This document shows positions 1 through 9,010 of a DNA stretch of 64,000 nucleotides, piece after piece; the stretch's first letter is position 1, and every line of letters begins with the position of its first letter. Below the pieces are notes generated by a model. That model did no database searches and was not told the origin of the DNA. It saw nothing but the letters and a program-made list of their open reading frames with translations. The DNA comes from Neobacillus niacini NBRC 15566 (GTDB lineage: Bacteria; Bacillota; Bacilli; Bacillales; Cytobacillaceae): NCBI RefSeq assembly GCF_001591505.1, contig NZ_BCVA01000014.1, positions 46,123-110,122 of the forward strand. The letters run 5' to 3'. Both the position numbers and the translations under genes were made by a program.

Positions 1-1116
1 ATTATTGATCAACACAGGTTCAGGAAGCCCAAACAGCTTTTTAGCATTATAGTATTGGATTTTTTCTCTTGTTTGTTTATTTAATCCTTTCAATGCAGCT
101 ACAGGCGAATCAAATTCCCAATGTGGGTAGTCTGAAGCGAACAGTAGTTTATCAGAGCCAACCATCTCTATCAATTGTTCGAGATGCTTGCGGTCTCCTG
201 GCTCTGGCTCAATCATTGGCTGTGTACCAAACCAAAAATGCTCTTTAATATATTCACTAGGAGGTCTTTTCACCCAAGGAACCTCTCTTCTAACTGCACG
301 CCATTGAGTATCCATCATATATGTCAGTCCAGGTACCCATGCAAAGCCTGCTTCGATAAATGCTATTTTTAATCCTGGAAACTTTTCAAACATTCCGGAA
401 AAAACCATATTTGCCAATTGTGACTGAAAAACTAACGAATGTGTGGATTGAGTTTCTACAAAATATCGTGGAGGACCTATTGGACCTGATTTAAATAGTC
501 CCGTTGGACCAACAGTTAAGTGAAAGGTTACAACTAAATCATTCCGAACAGCTGCCTCCCAAATAGGATAATACCGCGGATCACCCCATCCGCCAAAAGG
601 AGAATGGATACCTAGTCCAACCTGTACCATTTGGGGATGGCCGCCTACACGATCAATTTCTCTTGCAGCAGCTTCAGGATCTTGTGCAGCAACCAATACA
701 GAACCAAAGAGTCGTGAATCTTTAGCCAGCCAATGCTCTATCAGCCATTCATTGTAGGCTGGTGCCATTGCTGTTGCCATTTCACGCTGAGGTGCACCTG
801 AGATGAAAAAGGTTCCATCTGTAAAAAGGATCGCATGTGAGTAATTATATTCATCCATGACCTGCTTTTTAAAAAAGTCAACAGATGAACATGCTGGTCC
901 TCCCTCTGGTACCTTGCTATCAGCCCTAAGTCCACCGTTTACAGGAATCGTAAAATCCACTGTTGGCAAATGACCGCGGAATTTACTTGCAATCATATAG
1001 TCTCTCCAGTAATCATCTAAGTAAGGTAATAAATCCCTTTTGCGAACTGGATTAGGATGAATATCACAGTCAATAATAGGAACAGCACCTTGAAATTTAT
1101 TCTCCTCAGCTGACAT
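1..1116 (-). CDS. Amidohydrolase family 2 (ACMSD-like) protein, 3' end cut by window
   Basis: A metal-dependent hydrolase or decarboxylase of the amidohydrolase-2 superfamily (TIM barrel). The start is ATG at 1116 with GGAGGT 8 bases upstream; 372 codons are open to the window edge, so only the last few residues are probably missing. The N-terminal metal motif is D16-x-D18-x-H20 within IDCDIHPNP, and the C-terminal signature SDYPHWEFDSP lies near residues 329-339 with its metal-binding Asp. Relatives act on ring or alpha-keto acids (for example ACMSD) or are uncharacterised proteins found beside acyl-CoA genes. It is the first gene of its own unit behind promoter and operator 1, which links it to the acyl-CoA regulon. 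The reaction is unknown; hydrolysis or decarboxylation of a ring-opened intermediate is only inference. Confidence 0.85.
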   Translation of the reverse strand, partial: MSAEENKFQGAVPIIDCDIHPNPVRKRDLLPYLDDYWRDYMIASKFRGHLPTVDFTIPVNGGLRADSKVPEGGPACSSVDFFKKQVMDEYNYSHAILFTDGTFFISGAPQREMATAMAPAYNEWLIEHWLAKDSRLFGSVLVAAQDPEAAAREIDRVGGHPQMVQVGLGIHSPFGGWGDPRYYPIWEAAVRNDLVVTFHLTVGPTGLFKSGPIGPPRYFVETQSTHSLVFQSQLANMVFSGMFEKFPGLKIAFIEAGFAWVPGLTYMMDTQWRAVRREVPWVKRPPSEYIKEHFWFGTQPMIEPEPGDRKHLEQLIEMVGSDKLLFASDYPHWEFDSPVAALKGLNKQTREKIQYYNAKKLFGLPEPVLINN

Positions 1117-1192
1117 AAAAATGTACCTCCTTATATATAGGTAATTATTCATAGCATAAATCATATTTTGGAATGGACGTGTGGATTGTTTA

Positions 1193-1206
1193 TACAAGCG
1201 CTTACA
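1193..1206 (-). promoter_or_regulatory. Candidate cre (CcpA) site
   Basis: On the minus strand TGTAAGCGCTTGTA differs from the cre consensus TGWAARCGYTWNCW at one position. It lies between promoter 1 and the amidohydrolase start, a position typical of CcpA roadblock repression. Catabolite repression of this unit is an inference. Confidence 0.45.
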
Positions 1207-1221
1207 AACTGTTTTTTTGTG

Positions 1222-1273
1222 AAGATGAGCTCACTTTTAATTAAATTATAAAACACTTGATAATAATTGAAAA
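1222..1273 (-). promoter_or_regulatory. Promoter 1 with palindromic operator (acyl-CoA regulon)
   Basis: Sigma-A-like promoter reading toward the amidohydrolase: -35 TTTTCA (1268-1273), 17-bp spacer, -10 TATAAT (1245-1250). The operator copy AAGATGAGCTCACTTT (1222-1237) follows exactly 7 bp downstream of the -10 box, as at the three sister promoters near 12.3, 17.2 and 21.3 kb. This copy is the least perfect on its distal arm. An additional inverted repeat, AAAACACTT/AAGTGTTTT (1250-1258 and 1272-1280), overlaps the -35 and spacer and may be a second site. Confidence 0.65.
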
Positions 1274-1378
1274 GTGTTTTATCTAAATTTTATGATATTT
1301 TTATTTATTCTGATAATTCTTTACGTCCTTCTTCTACTTATCTCTTACTTGTGTTAGAATCAGCTCATCACTTTATAG

Positions 1379-2518
1379 CTATAATCCTAGCTTTTTAGAT
1401 AGTATTACCTTCATAATCTCAGTGGTTCCAGCTGCAATTGTATCCATTCGTACGTTTCGAAATCTACGTGCAAGTGGGTACTCTTCCATATAGCCAATAC
1501 CACCATGTAGCTGCATACAGTGATATGCAACACGATTGGCCATTTCTGTGATCCACCACTTCGCCATAGCTACTCTTTTTTCATTTGTATTTCCCTTTAG
1601 ATGACTGTCAACTATCTCATCAACAAATACTCTGCCAAGTTCAATTTCCGTCGCCATTTCAACCAATTTAAATTGATTATGCTGAAATTTGCTAATGGAT
1701 TGGCCAAATGCAGTTCGATTTTTTGTATATTCCATGGTCATATCCAACATTGCTTCCGCTTCTGCTTGTGACCGAATGATCTGTACCAACCGTTCCTGTT
1801 GTAGATTACTCATTAAATAAGTAAAACCTTTATTCTCTTCTCCTAATAAGTTGCTCATAGGTACACGACAATCATGGAAATAATATTCACAGACCTCTGA
1901 AGCTTTTCTTCCCAGTTTTTTCATACTTTTCCCTTTTGTAAAACCTTTCGTACCTTCTTCGACAAGGAGTAGGCTAATTCCTTTATGCGGCGGGGAAACA
2001 TTGGTGAGCGTTTTACATGCGAGGAGCGTTAATTTACTGTTTATCCCATTTGATATATACACTTTTTGACCATTGATGATATAATCTTGACCTTCTTTTC
2101 TTGCAACTGTTGTTATGGACGCAACATCTGATCCAGTATTTGGTTCCGTCATGGCAATTGATAGTGTTACTTCACCAGTTACACATTTTGGCAGCCATTT
2201 TTGTTTTTGTTCTTCACACCCATATTTTGCGATGTAGGGAGAAACGACATCACTATGTAAAGGCACGGCGATATCTACACCTGCTTTACCTAGTTCTTCT
2301 ATCATGATAACGGAATATTCAAATCCGACTCCCAATCCGCCGTATTTCTCATCAACCCATGGACAGAGAAAGCCATAGTCCCCAAACTTTCTCCAAATTT
2401 CATTGGGGACTAAAGCTCCTTCTTCCCATTCATTCATGAAGGGAACAATTTCTTCCATTAAAAATCTACGAAAAGTTTTTCTAAAAATATGATGTTCGTC
2501 TGTATAAATAGCATCCAG
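1379..2518 (-). CDS. Acyl-CoA dehydrogenase, probable CTG start
   Basis: FAD-dependent acyl-CoA dehydrogenase oxidising an acyl-CoA to a 2-enoyl-CoA. The first ATG (2458) falls inside the family fold. The reading frame continues upstream with a typical ACAD N-terminus (YTDEHHIFRKTFRRF) up to CTG at 2518, which has GGAGGAG 6 bases before it, giving 379 aa, normal for the family. Motifs: MTEPNTGSD near residue 120 and GGIGYMEEYPLARRFR near the C-terminus. The short-chain catalytic Glu position is Ala (IAAGTTEIM), whereas LQQERL carries a Glu in the isovaleryl/long-chain-type position. It is the last gene of the long operon from operator 2, starting 23 bases after the tetR stop. Substrate unknown. 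Confidence 0.9.
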   Translation of the reverse strand: MDAIYTDEHHIFRKTFRRFLMEEIVPFMNEWEEGALVPNEIWRKFGDYGFLCPWVDEKYGGLGVGFEYSVIMIEELGKAGVDIAVPLHSDVVSPYIAKYGCEEQKQKWLPKCVTGEVTLSIAMTEPNTGSDVASITTVARKEGQDYIINGQKVYISNGINSKLTLLACKTLTNVSPPHKGISLLLVEEGTKGFTKGKSMKKLGRKASEVCEYYFHDCRVPMSNLLGEENKGFTYLMSNLQQERLVQIIRSQAEAEAMLDMTMEYTKNRTAFGQSISKFQHNQFKLVEMATEIELGRVFVDEIVDSHLKGNTNEKRVAMAKWWITEMANRVAYHCMQLHGGIGYMEEYPLARRFRNVRMDTIAAGTTEIMKVILSKKLGL

Positions 2519-2541
2519 AACAAACTCCTCCGTATCTGCTT

Positions 2542-3162
2542 TTAATGAGTACTTATTTTATTCGACTCAATCGCATTAATCCAAATATTCGAGACTACAT
2601 CACTTAGTTCTTCTAAATCATATTCTTTTTCTCCACCAAGAACGCACCAATTGTAAGCGGTCTGTTGAATCATACTTGCAATTGCACTTGAGATATAATC
2701 CAAATCGACATCTGGGGATATCTCCTGTTTTTCAAAGGTTCTACGTACATTTTTAAGGAAGCGTTTACGCAATTCCTGCTGTTTCTCCTTATAAAACGGA
2801 TCAAAGCCGGAAACCTGGACAAATACGTTATATAACTTAGCATGTTTTTTAATCGATTTAAAAAATGCCCTAGTAGATACTTTGATTTTTTGCCCGCTTT
2901 GATTTTTTGCTTGATTCATACTTTCTTCATAAATATCATCAATCATATCCTCAATGATATCTACTAGTATCTCGTCTTTATTGGCATAGTATCGATAAAA
3001 ATTCCCCTCTGAAACATCCGCCTCTGTGGTTATATCTACAATTCTTGTATTTATATATCCTTTTTCACCATAGACTACAGCAGCAGCCTTTTTTAATTTA
3101 TCTTTCATCAATTTTCCTTTTTGAGTTTTCGGTTCTTGAATTGTTCTCTCGTTATTTGTCAT
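2542..3162 (-). CDS. TetR/AcrR family transcriptional regulator
   Basis: DNA-binding repressor of about 206 aa. The N-terminal TetR helix-turn-helix is clear (GYINTRIVDITTEADVSEGN, then FYRYYANKDEIL); the C-terminal half is the variable ligand domain. The ATG at 3162 is preferred over 3171 because AAGGA is 9 bases before it and directly abuts the earlier ATG. It sits inside the catabolic operon between an acyl-CoA ligase and an acyl-CoA dehydrogenase. It is the best candidate to bind the four palindromic operators with an acyl-CoA as inducer, in the manner of Bacillus FadR, but this is inference; the second TetR at 24.5 kb is an alternative. Confidence 0.9.
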   Translation of the reverse strand: MTNNERTIQEPKTQKGKLMKDKLKKAAAVVYGEKGYINTRIVDITTEADVSEGNFYRYYANKDEILVDIIEDMIDDIYEESMNQAKNQSGQKIKVSTRAFFKSIKKHAKLYNVFVQVSGFDPFYKEKQQELRKRFLKNVRRTFEKQEISPDVDLDYISSAIASMIQQTAYNWCVLGGEKEYDLEELSDVVSNIWINAIESNKISTH

Positions 3163-3198
3163 CGTTATCATTCCTTCAAGAAGTTGAGTTTTTGGTTT

Positions 3199-4779
3199 TT
3201 ATTTAATTCCCTCTTTCTTCACAAAACTTATTCTATCCCAAGCATTTTCATTGGACAATTCCTTTAATTTATATTTTTGAATTTTTTCAGTTGGTGTTTT
3301 AGGGAATTCATCAATAAATTCAATAAATCTTGGATGCATAAAATCTGACATGTACTTTTCACACCAATTAAATATTTCCTTTTCCTCTGCCGTCTCTCCA
3401 GGTTTTATTCTTATAAAAACTTTTAATTCATCCTCACTTAATTCATTAGGAATCCCTATGGCAGCTGATTCTAATACTTTAGGATGATTATTAATAATTT
3501 TTTCGACCATGTAAGAAGAAATATTTTCTCCTTTTCTCCTGATAACATCTTTGGTTCGATCCAAGAAATAGTAAAATCCATCCACGTCTCTATATGCTCG
3601 ATCACCAGTATGAAACCATCCATCTTTTAAAGATTCTTTTGTCTTCTCTTCCATTTTATAATAACCTTCCATAAAAACATGGGGTTTTAAGGGCCTGATA
3701 CATAGTTCCCCTGGCTCAGTAGTGGCTATTGGAAAATTCGCTTCATCTCTTATACTGATTTCATAATGTGGTAAAGGCTTGCCGCAGGATCCAATCCTAA
3801 ATTCATTAGGGGTATTTGAAATACAAGCAGTTGTCGTTTCTGTAGTACCGTAGCCCTCTAATAACTGTAATCCAAACCGTTCTTCAAAAGGAATCCATAA
3901 ATCTTTTGGAACTGGCGCACCAACGCCTAGTCTAACTGAATTGTTATAAACGCTTCCATCTGAAGAATTTTTATAAAGGATTGTAATCATGGCTCCAATA
4001 AATTTAAAAATTGTGACATTGTAACGTTCCATTTCACTCCAAAATTTAGAAGCACTAAATTTTTTCCCGATTGCCATTGGAATTTTGGACATAAGAGCAG
4101 GCATTGTCGTACCCATTTGAGCATTTACATGGAAAAAGGGTAAGCAGGTGTAAATAACGTCATCAGGTCTAAATTGAAAAACCCGATTTGCTGAAGCTAA
4201 CCCCGCCTCAACATATGAATTTTGACTTAACATTACACCCTTCGGAACCCCTGTAGTGCCGGAAGTATAAAGGATACACATAAGGTCTTCGAGGAATACG
4301 TTATTCTTTTCAACATATAAAGAACTCGCTTCGTCCATTAATTTATCGAAACAGTAGAAATCTTTTTGGGAGATTACTGTACTATTATTGAATATACCAA
4401 TTGAACTTTTCACATTTGGAAGTGTGGATTTAATTTCGAAATATTGTTGTAAAAATGGTTCCTCGATAACAGACAAAACTGCGTCTGAATGATTGATGAT
4501 ATAGCTTAGCATTTCGCCCTTAGTTGATGTATTAATGGGAACCATGGCTGCTCCAATCTTGGCTAAGCCAAACCAGCAAACTAGATATTCTGGTGAATTG
4601 GACAGTATTAAGGCAACTTTATCTCCTTTTTTTACACCCATTGAAGAAAAGACATTTGCTGCTTTATTAATTTTTTTTGATAATTCTCCTAATGTAAATA
4701 TTTGTTCTTGGTAATATAACCACTTTAAGTCAGGTGATTCCTGAACAACCTCCTCCAGGCGTTCCCCAAGATTACTCAT
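3199..4779 (-). CDS. Acyl-CoA ligase (AMP-binding, CaiC/FadD-like)
   Basis: ANL-superfamily ligase of 526 aa that activates a carboxylic acid to its CoA thioester through an acyl-adenylate. The P-loop YTSGTTGVPKG is at residues 171-181, the GYGTTETT motif near 315, the hinge region GWFHTGDRAYRDVDGFYYFLDRTKD near 400 (in part) and the C-terminal catalytic Lys in PTEKIQKYK near 505. The adenylation domain resembles crotonobetaine/long-chain ligases. It lies in the operon downstream of the AtuA pair, with a 41-base gap. With the second ligase at 9.9 kb it implies either two entry substrates or reactivation of a cleaved intermediate. Substrate not predictable. Confidence 0.93.
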   Translation of the reverse strand: MSNLGERLEEVVQESPDLKWLYYQEQIFTLGELSKKINKAANVFSSMGVKKGDKVALILSNSPEYLVCWFGLAKIGAAMVPINTSTKGEMLSYIINHSDAVLSVIEEPFLQQYFEIKSTLPNVKSSIGIFNNSTVISQKDFYCFDKLMDEASSLYVEKNNVFLEDLMCILYTSGTTGVPKGVMLSQNSYVEAGLASANRVFQFRPDDVIYTCLPFFHVNAQMGTTMPALMSKIPMAIGKKFSASKFWSEMERYNVTIFKFIGAMITILYKNSSDGSVYNNSVRLGVGAPVPKDLWIPFEERFGLQLLEGYGTTETTTACISNTPNEFRIGSCGKPLPHYEISIRDEANFPIATTEPGELCIRPLKPHVFMEGYYKMEEKTKESLKDGWFHTGDRAYRDVDGFYYFLDRTKDVIRRKGENISSYMVEKIINNHPKVLESAAIGIPNELSEDELKVFIRIKPGETAEEKEIFNWCEKYMSDFMHPRFIEFIDEFPKTPTEKIQKYKLKELSNENAWDRISFVKKEGIK

Positions 4780-4820
4780 TCATTATACCCCCTTGTTTCG
4801 CTTGCAGACAATTGCAATCG

Positions 4821-5138
4821 TTACGGAACCGTGACTTCCAGTCTTAAGATAAGGTTAGCCCAAGATTTCCCATGTGTATCTAGATTCAACGACCGGGAAA
4901 CACCACCTGATAGTGCATTTTTCATGACAAAATTTATGGCCTTTAATCCATCAAATTCATATCTTATTATTTCACCCTGTACTAATTCTCCAAATAACTC
5001 ACGAACACGTTCTACGGTAACTTGTTCTTTAATTAATTCATAGTTCTGTTCATCATAGGGTACGACACCAACATTAGAGGTATCACCTTTGTCGCCAGAG
5101 CGGGAATGAGCTATTTCACGTAAAGGAACTTTTTTCAT
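4821..5138 (-). CDS. AtuA C-terminal-type (ferredoxin-fold) domain as separate protein
   Basis: A 105-aa protein corresponding to the C-terminal domain fused to AtuA (DUF1446) in many proteobacteria. The recognisable block is HSRSGDKGDTSNVGVVPYD near residues 11-29, followed by a GGVSRSLNLDTHGK segment near 77-90. Its start codon overlaps the AtuA stop by four bases (ATGA), indicating translational coupling and probably a fixed complex with AtuA. No enzyme motif or cofactor cysteines are seen. The biochemical role of the domain is unknown. Confidence 0.85.
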   Translation of the reverse strand: MKKVPLREIAHSRSGDKGDTSNVGVVPYDEQNYELIKEQVTVERVRELFGELVQGEIIRYEFDGLKAINFVMKNALSGGVSRSLNLDTHGKSWANLILRLEVTVP

Positions 5139-6490
5139 TTTACTACCTCCTCGATCATACTAACCTTTAGTTTAACGTCGGAGGCATCCAGAAAGGCACT
5201 GTACATCGCGAGTACTTGTTTAACCATTCTACGGTTCCCGCCGCCTCCTGCTGCGCCCAAGAGATAAAGTAATTCAACCTCATGTGCCCAAGCTTCTGCG
5301 ATTTCTTTGCTTTCTGTTCTCATCGCTGACCTGAGCCGAACTTCATATGGAGGGTCACTTAGGGGGGGAGCAGAGGAACCATGTATTGAATTTACCCCAA
5401 TAATATCGTAACGAATTTCTAATGAATGTTCTTTGTACAGTCGATCGAATCTCTTTTTTAATGTATCCTGACTTAATAAGGCACGTTCATAAGCACCAGG
5501 ACCAGCATATGACATCTCACCTTCCCCTATATAACCTTCCAATACCCCAACAAGAACTTTTAATGTCTCCGGACGCGGTTTCCCTTTTCCGTTTTCTACT
5601 AAAACATCATTTTTCCCGACTTGTTTAACCGTTACATGTTTTAAGTCGGCTACCCCATCAGGAGTAATGTAATTTTCGGGATCGTGCACCTCGTAAACTA
5701 ACTGGGATTTACAAGTATCAATAGTCATAAGGCCACCGGCATCATTTAAAATGGAGATAACTCCATTACCACTTTCTTCAACAACAGCATAAGGTAACCC
5801 AAGACGGTCTAATCCAGGTACGATACGGTACGGTGGATCCGCATAGTTTCCACCTGTTACGTGCGTACCACATTCTAATAAATGCCCTATGATTATGCCT
5901 TTACCTTTTCTATCCCAATCATCTTCAGCCCATCCAAATTCATAAATCATCGGACCAAGAAAAAGGGATGGGTCTGCCAAACGACCTCCAATAATAAAAT
6001 TTGCACCATTTTCAAGGGCTTCTACAATTGCGTCGGCACCAACATAGGCATTGGCTGAAACGATGGTACCAGGAAGCTCGCTTAATGGTTTTCCTGTTTC
6101 AAATATGATTGGATCTTTCTCTTTAATTTGGTCTAAGACATCGTCACCCGTAATCGCCGCTAAACGAATGTTGGATAAGTTTAGTTCCTCAGCAATCTCT
6201 TGAACACGTTTTATAGCAGCCTCAGGATTGGCAGCTCCCATATTTCCAACAATTTTTAACCCTTTCTCCACATAGGGGAGGAAGGTGCGAGCTAATTGTT
6301 CAAGACGAATATCATAACCTGTTTCAGGATCAGCTAGCTTTCTCATTTGTGCCATTGATAATGTCCGCTCAGCGAGCGAATCAAAACATAAATAGTCTAG
6401 ATCTGCTTTTTTGGCTAATTCAATTGCAGGGTCTAAATTGTCTTCAGCATAACCCGAGCCACAACCAATTCGAATTGATTTTTTCACCAT
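5135..6490 (-). CDS. atuA: AtuA-family protein (acyclic terpene utilization, DUF1446)
   Basis: A 451-aa protein of the AtuA family, named for acyclic terpene (citronellol/geraniol) utilization in Pseudomonas, where its exact reaction has not been established. Visible features are an N-terminal GCGSGYAEDNLDPA stretch, FIIGGRLADPSLFLGPMIYE near 165-185, the HLLECGTHVTGGNYADP block and a glycine-rich LLGAAGGGGNRR near the C-terminus. It lacks the fused C-terminal domain, which the next gene supplies. It is flanked by a CoA transferase and an acyl-CoA ligase, so it probably acts on a CoA thioester or the free acid of a branched compound. No geranyl-CoA carboxylase genes are present here, so the classic Atu pathway is not complete. 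Confidence 0.88.
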   Translation of the reverse strand: MVKKSIRIGCGSGYAEDNLDPAIELAKKADLDYLCFDSLAERTLSMAQMRKLADPETGYDIRLEQLARTFLPYVEKGLKIVGNMGAANPEAAIKRVQEIAEELNLSNIRLAAITGDDVLDQIKEKDPIIFETGKPLSELPGTIVSANAYVGADAIVEALENGANFIIGGRLADPSLFLGPMIYEFGWAEDDWDRKGKGIIIGHLLECGTHVTGGNYADPPYRIVPGLDRLGLPYAVVEESGNGVISILNDAGGLMTIDTCKSQLVYEVHDPENYITPDGVADLKHVTVKQVGKNDVLVENGKGKPRPETLKVLVGVLEGYIGEGEMSYAGPGAYERALLSQDTLKKRFDRLYKEHSLEIRYDIIGVNSIHGSSAPPLSDPPYEVRLRSAMRTESKEIAEAWAHEVELLYLLGAAGGGGNRRMVKQVLAMYSAFLDASDVKLKVSMIEEVVK

Positions 6491-6537
6491 TCTCTTAACC
6501 AGCCACCCTTCTAATTGTTTACTAGTTTTGTTAAAAC

Positions 6538-7776
6538 TTAGATAATATTATTTTTATACAATTTCTGAATTTTTTCCTGGTCATAATGTAAAAGAGCTTT
6601 TAATATTTCATCCGTATTTTCACCGAGTTTAGGCGGTCGTCTATAAATCTCATTTTCTCCAGATACCCCGGACATCTTAATTGGGTTACCAACTGCCTTA
6701 ATTGTTTTTCCATCTCCAATTGGAAACTCAACTAGCATATTTCTAGCTATTATATGTGGATCTTCTACTAAATCTTCCGGATCAAGAATAGGTGCTGCGG
6801 CTATCCCTGCATCAAGGAACATTTTTGCCACTTCATGTTTAGAATATTTACTAGCCCATCGTTCCAACACCGGTCTAAAGAAGCTTTCAACTTGGCTTCC
6901 TCGTTTCTCAGGTGTATCAAAATCTGGATTAGATAGTAAATCTTCTCTTTCAATTACTTTACAGAACATTTGCCAATGTTTTTCTACATAAACGCTAACT
7001 GTAAAATATCCATCTTCAGCGCGGAAGTCGCCAACAATAAAGGATAAAAAGGATGTTTCTGGGGAAGGTTTCACACCAGTTAGTGAATAGTTCATCATGG
7101 GACGCTCATTTAGTAAAAATAGGCTATCCATCATGGATATATCCACATAACGCCCTTCACCAGAACGCTGAGCATCGAAGATTGCGATTAGCAGTCCTAT
7201 TGTTCCATTAAGTGATGTGAAAATATCTCCTAAGGATAGACCGTGAAAACCTAGAGGTTCTTCCGATTTTGATCTATTAATTAGGTTATTGGTAATGCCG
7301 CCTAATGCCTCACCTAGATTTCCATATGCAGCCCATCCTGCATATGGACTAGGCAAAATATCCTTATGTCCATATCCACTTAATGAAACATAGACTAACT
7401 TTTGATTCTGACTTTTTAAGTCATTGTATCCCAAACCTAGTTTATCCATAACACCGGCCCTAAAGTTTTCCACTACGACATCAGCTTTTCTCGCAAGTTG
7501 TTTAAATATTTCTTTTCCTTCATTAGTGGTAATGTCTAGAGTGATGCTCTTTTTATTTCTATTAACTCGATACATGGTCGATGAAGTAATCGTCCCATCT
7601 TCATCTTTTAAAAACGGACCCGTCCCTCTTCCTGATTCTCCTACCTTTGGGCGCTCTACTTTAATAACTTCCGCACCCATATCAGCTAATAGCTGCGTTG
7701 CCATAGGGGCAGCAACCATATGCTCAGCAGCTAAAATTCGTAACCCCTCTAACGGAAGTCGATTATTATTTTTCAT
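6538..7776 (-). CDS. CaiB/BaiF family (class III) CoA transferase
   Basis: A 412-aa class III CoA transferase, transferring CoA between carboxylic acids or, in the AMACR branch of the family, racemising a 2-methylacyl-CoA. The N-terminal GLRILAAEHMVAAPMATQLLADMGAEVIKVE segment (in part) and RNKKSITLDI are diagnostic, and the catalytic Asp is expected in RYVDISMMDSL around residue 190. It is part of the operator-2 operon between thiolase and AtuA. Either activity would fit a methyl-branched substrate; the sequence alone does not decide. Confidence 0.9.
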   Translation of the reverse strand: MKNNNRLPLEGLRILAAEHMVAAPMATQLLADMGAEVIKVERPKVGESGRGTGPFLKDEDGTITSSTMYRVNRNKKSITLDITTNEGKEIFKQLARKADVVVENFRAGVMDKLGLGYNDLKSQNQKLVYVSLSGYGHKDILPSPYAGWAAYGNLGEALGGITNNLINRSKSEEPLGFHGLSLGDIFTSLNGTIGLLIAIFDAQRSGEGRYVDISMMDSLFLLNERPMMNYSLTGVKPSPETSFLSFIVGDFRAEDGYFTVSVYVEKHWQMFCKVIEREDLLSNPDFDTPEKRGSQVESFFRPVLERWASKYSKHEVAKMFLDAGIAAAPILDPEDLVEDPHIIARNMLVEFPIGDGKTIKAVGNPIKMSGVSGENEIYRRPPKLGENTDEILKALLHYDQEKIQKLYKNNII

Positions 7777-7804
7777 TAGCTTTGAGCCTCTCTTTCAACA
7801 TGAT

Positions 7805-8947
7805 TTAAAGTCGCTCAATGATGGTAGCAGTTGCCATTCCACCACCACAGCACATTACTTGTAATCCGAATTGTTTATCCATATCTTCTAATTCATGAAG
7901 TAAGGTTGTCATAATTCTCGCGCCACTTGCTCCTGTAGGATGTCCTAATGCAATAGAGCCGCCACGTGGATTAACCTTTTCCAAATCCGGTTTAAATTCT
8001 TTCATCCAAGCTAGGACAACCGATGCAAAAGCTTCATTACATTCAAAAACATCAATATCCCCAACAGTTAGACCTGTTTTATCGAGAATCCTTCGTGTTA
8101 TTGGTATAGGTCCATCCAACATCATAGTAGGATCAGATCCTATTACTTCCCGTGCAAGGATTCGAGCCCTTGGCTTTAAGCCTAAATCCTGTGCTTTCTC
8201 GCGGGACATAATTAATACCCCTGCAGCTCCGTCACTGATTTGACTCGAATTTCCTGCCGTTACTTTTCCGTTTTCAGTAAATGCAGACCTCAGGGAGGAT
8301 AATTTTTCTAAAGTAGTGCTTGGGCGAATCCCCTCATCATCGCTGATGATTTCTTTTTTCCCGTCTATCCTGAATTCATAGGGCAATATTTCTCGTCTAA
8401 AATCTCCCTTTTCGCGGGCGATACTGGCTAACTGATGGCTTCGTAATGAGAGCTCATCCATCTGCACCCGTGATATCCCCCATTTATCAGCTATTCTTTC
8501 TGCTGAGATCCCTTGGGAAATCATTTCATATAATTCTGTTAATTCCGTTGGAGGTTCAACACGGTCAGCTCCGATCGGAATCCGGGTCATATTCTCAATC
8601 CCAGCAGCGATAACCACATCATAATCGCCAGCAATCACACCTTGGGCTGCTTGATTGATTGCCTGCTGGGAAGAACCGCATTTACGATTAATTGTCATTG
8701 CGGCTGCTTCTATAGGAAGACCGGCCATTAAAGTGGATATACGAGCGATATTATTTCCTTGCTCTGCGGTTTGTGTAACGCAGCCGACAATAACATCCCT
8801 TATCTCCTTCGGATCAAATTTCACCTTTTCCACTAAACCTTTAAGTAATGAACTAAGCATATATTCAGGACGTGTATTCGTATAGATACCGTTTCTTTTT
8901 CCTGTAGGAAGGCGTAACGCCTCTACAATAACTGCTTCTCTAACCAT
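7805..8947 (-). CDS. Thiolase (acetyl-CoA acyltransferase)
   Basis: Biosynthetic/degradative thiolase of 380 aa that cleaves 3-ketoacyl-CoA with CoA. The acylated nucleophile is Cys90 (NRKCGSS), the general-base His is in GGSIALGHPTGASG, and the second Cys is in MCCGGGMA near the C-terminus, so all catalytic residues are present. The start is ATG with GGGAGA upstream. It lies between the CoA transferase and a 3-hydroxyacyl-CoA dehydrogenase in the operator-2 operon and forms with ECH and HBD a complete beta-oxidation round. Confidence 0.93.
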   Translation of the reverse strand: MVREAVIVEALRLPTGKRNGIYTNTRPEYMLSSLLKGLVEKVKFDPKEIRDVIVGCVTQTAEQGNNIARISTLMAGLPIEAAAMTINRKCGSSQQAINQAAQGVIAGDYDVVIAAGIENMTRIPIGADRVEPPTELTELYEMISQGISAERIADKWGISRVQMDELSLRSHQLASIAREKGDFRREILPYEFRIDGKKEIISDDEGIRPSTTLEKLSSLRSAFTENGKVTAGNSSQISDGAAGVLIMSREKAQDLGLKPRARILAREVIGSDPTMMLDGPIPITRRILDKTGLTVGDIDVFECNEAFASVVLAWMKEFKPDLEKVNPRGGSIALGHPTGASGARIMTTLLHELEDMDKQFGLQVMCCGGGMATATIIERL

Positions 8948-9010
8948 AAACTTCTCCCTTCAAACTTTCTTAAAATACATTGGTCTATGCGAGATCGCTT
9001 GAAATATTAC

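Noticed and set aside
7424..7864. 146-aa plus-strand ORF
   Set aside because: Fully antisense to the CoA transferase and thiolase genes, with no ribosome site and low-complexity Ser/Pro composition; a shadow frame.
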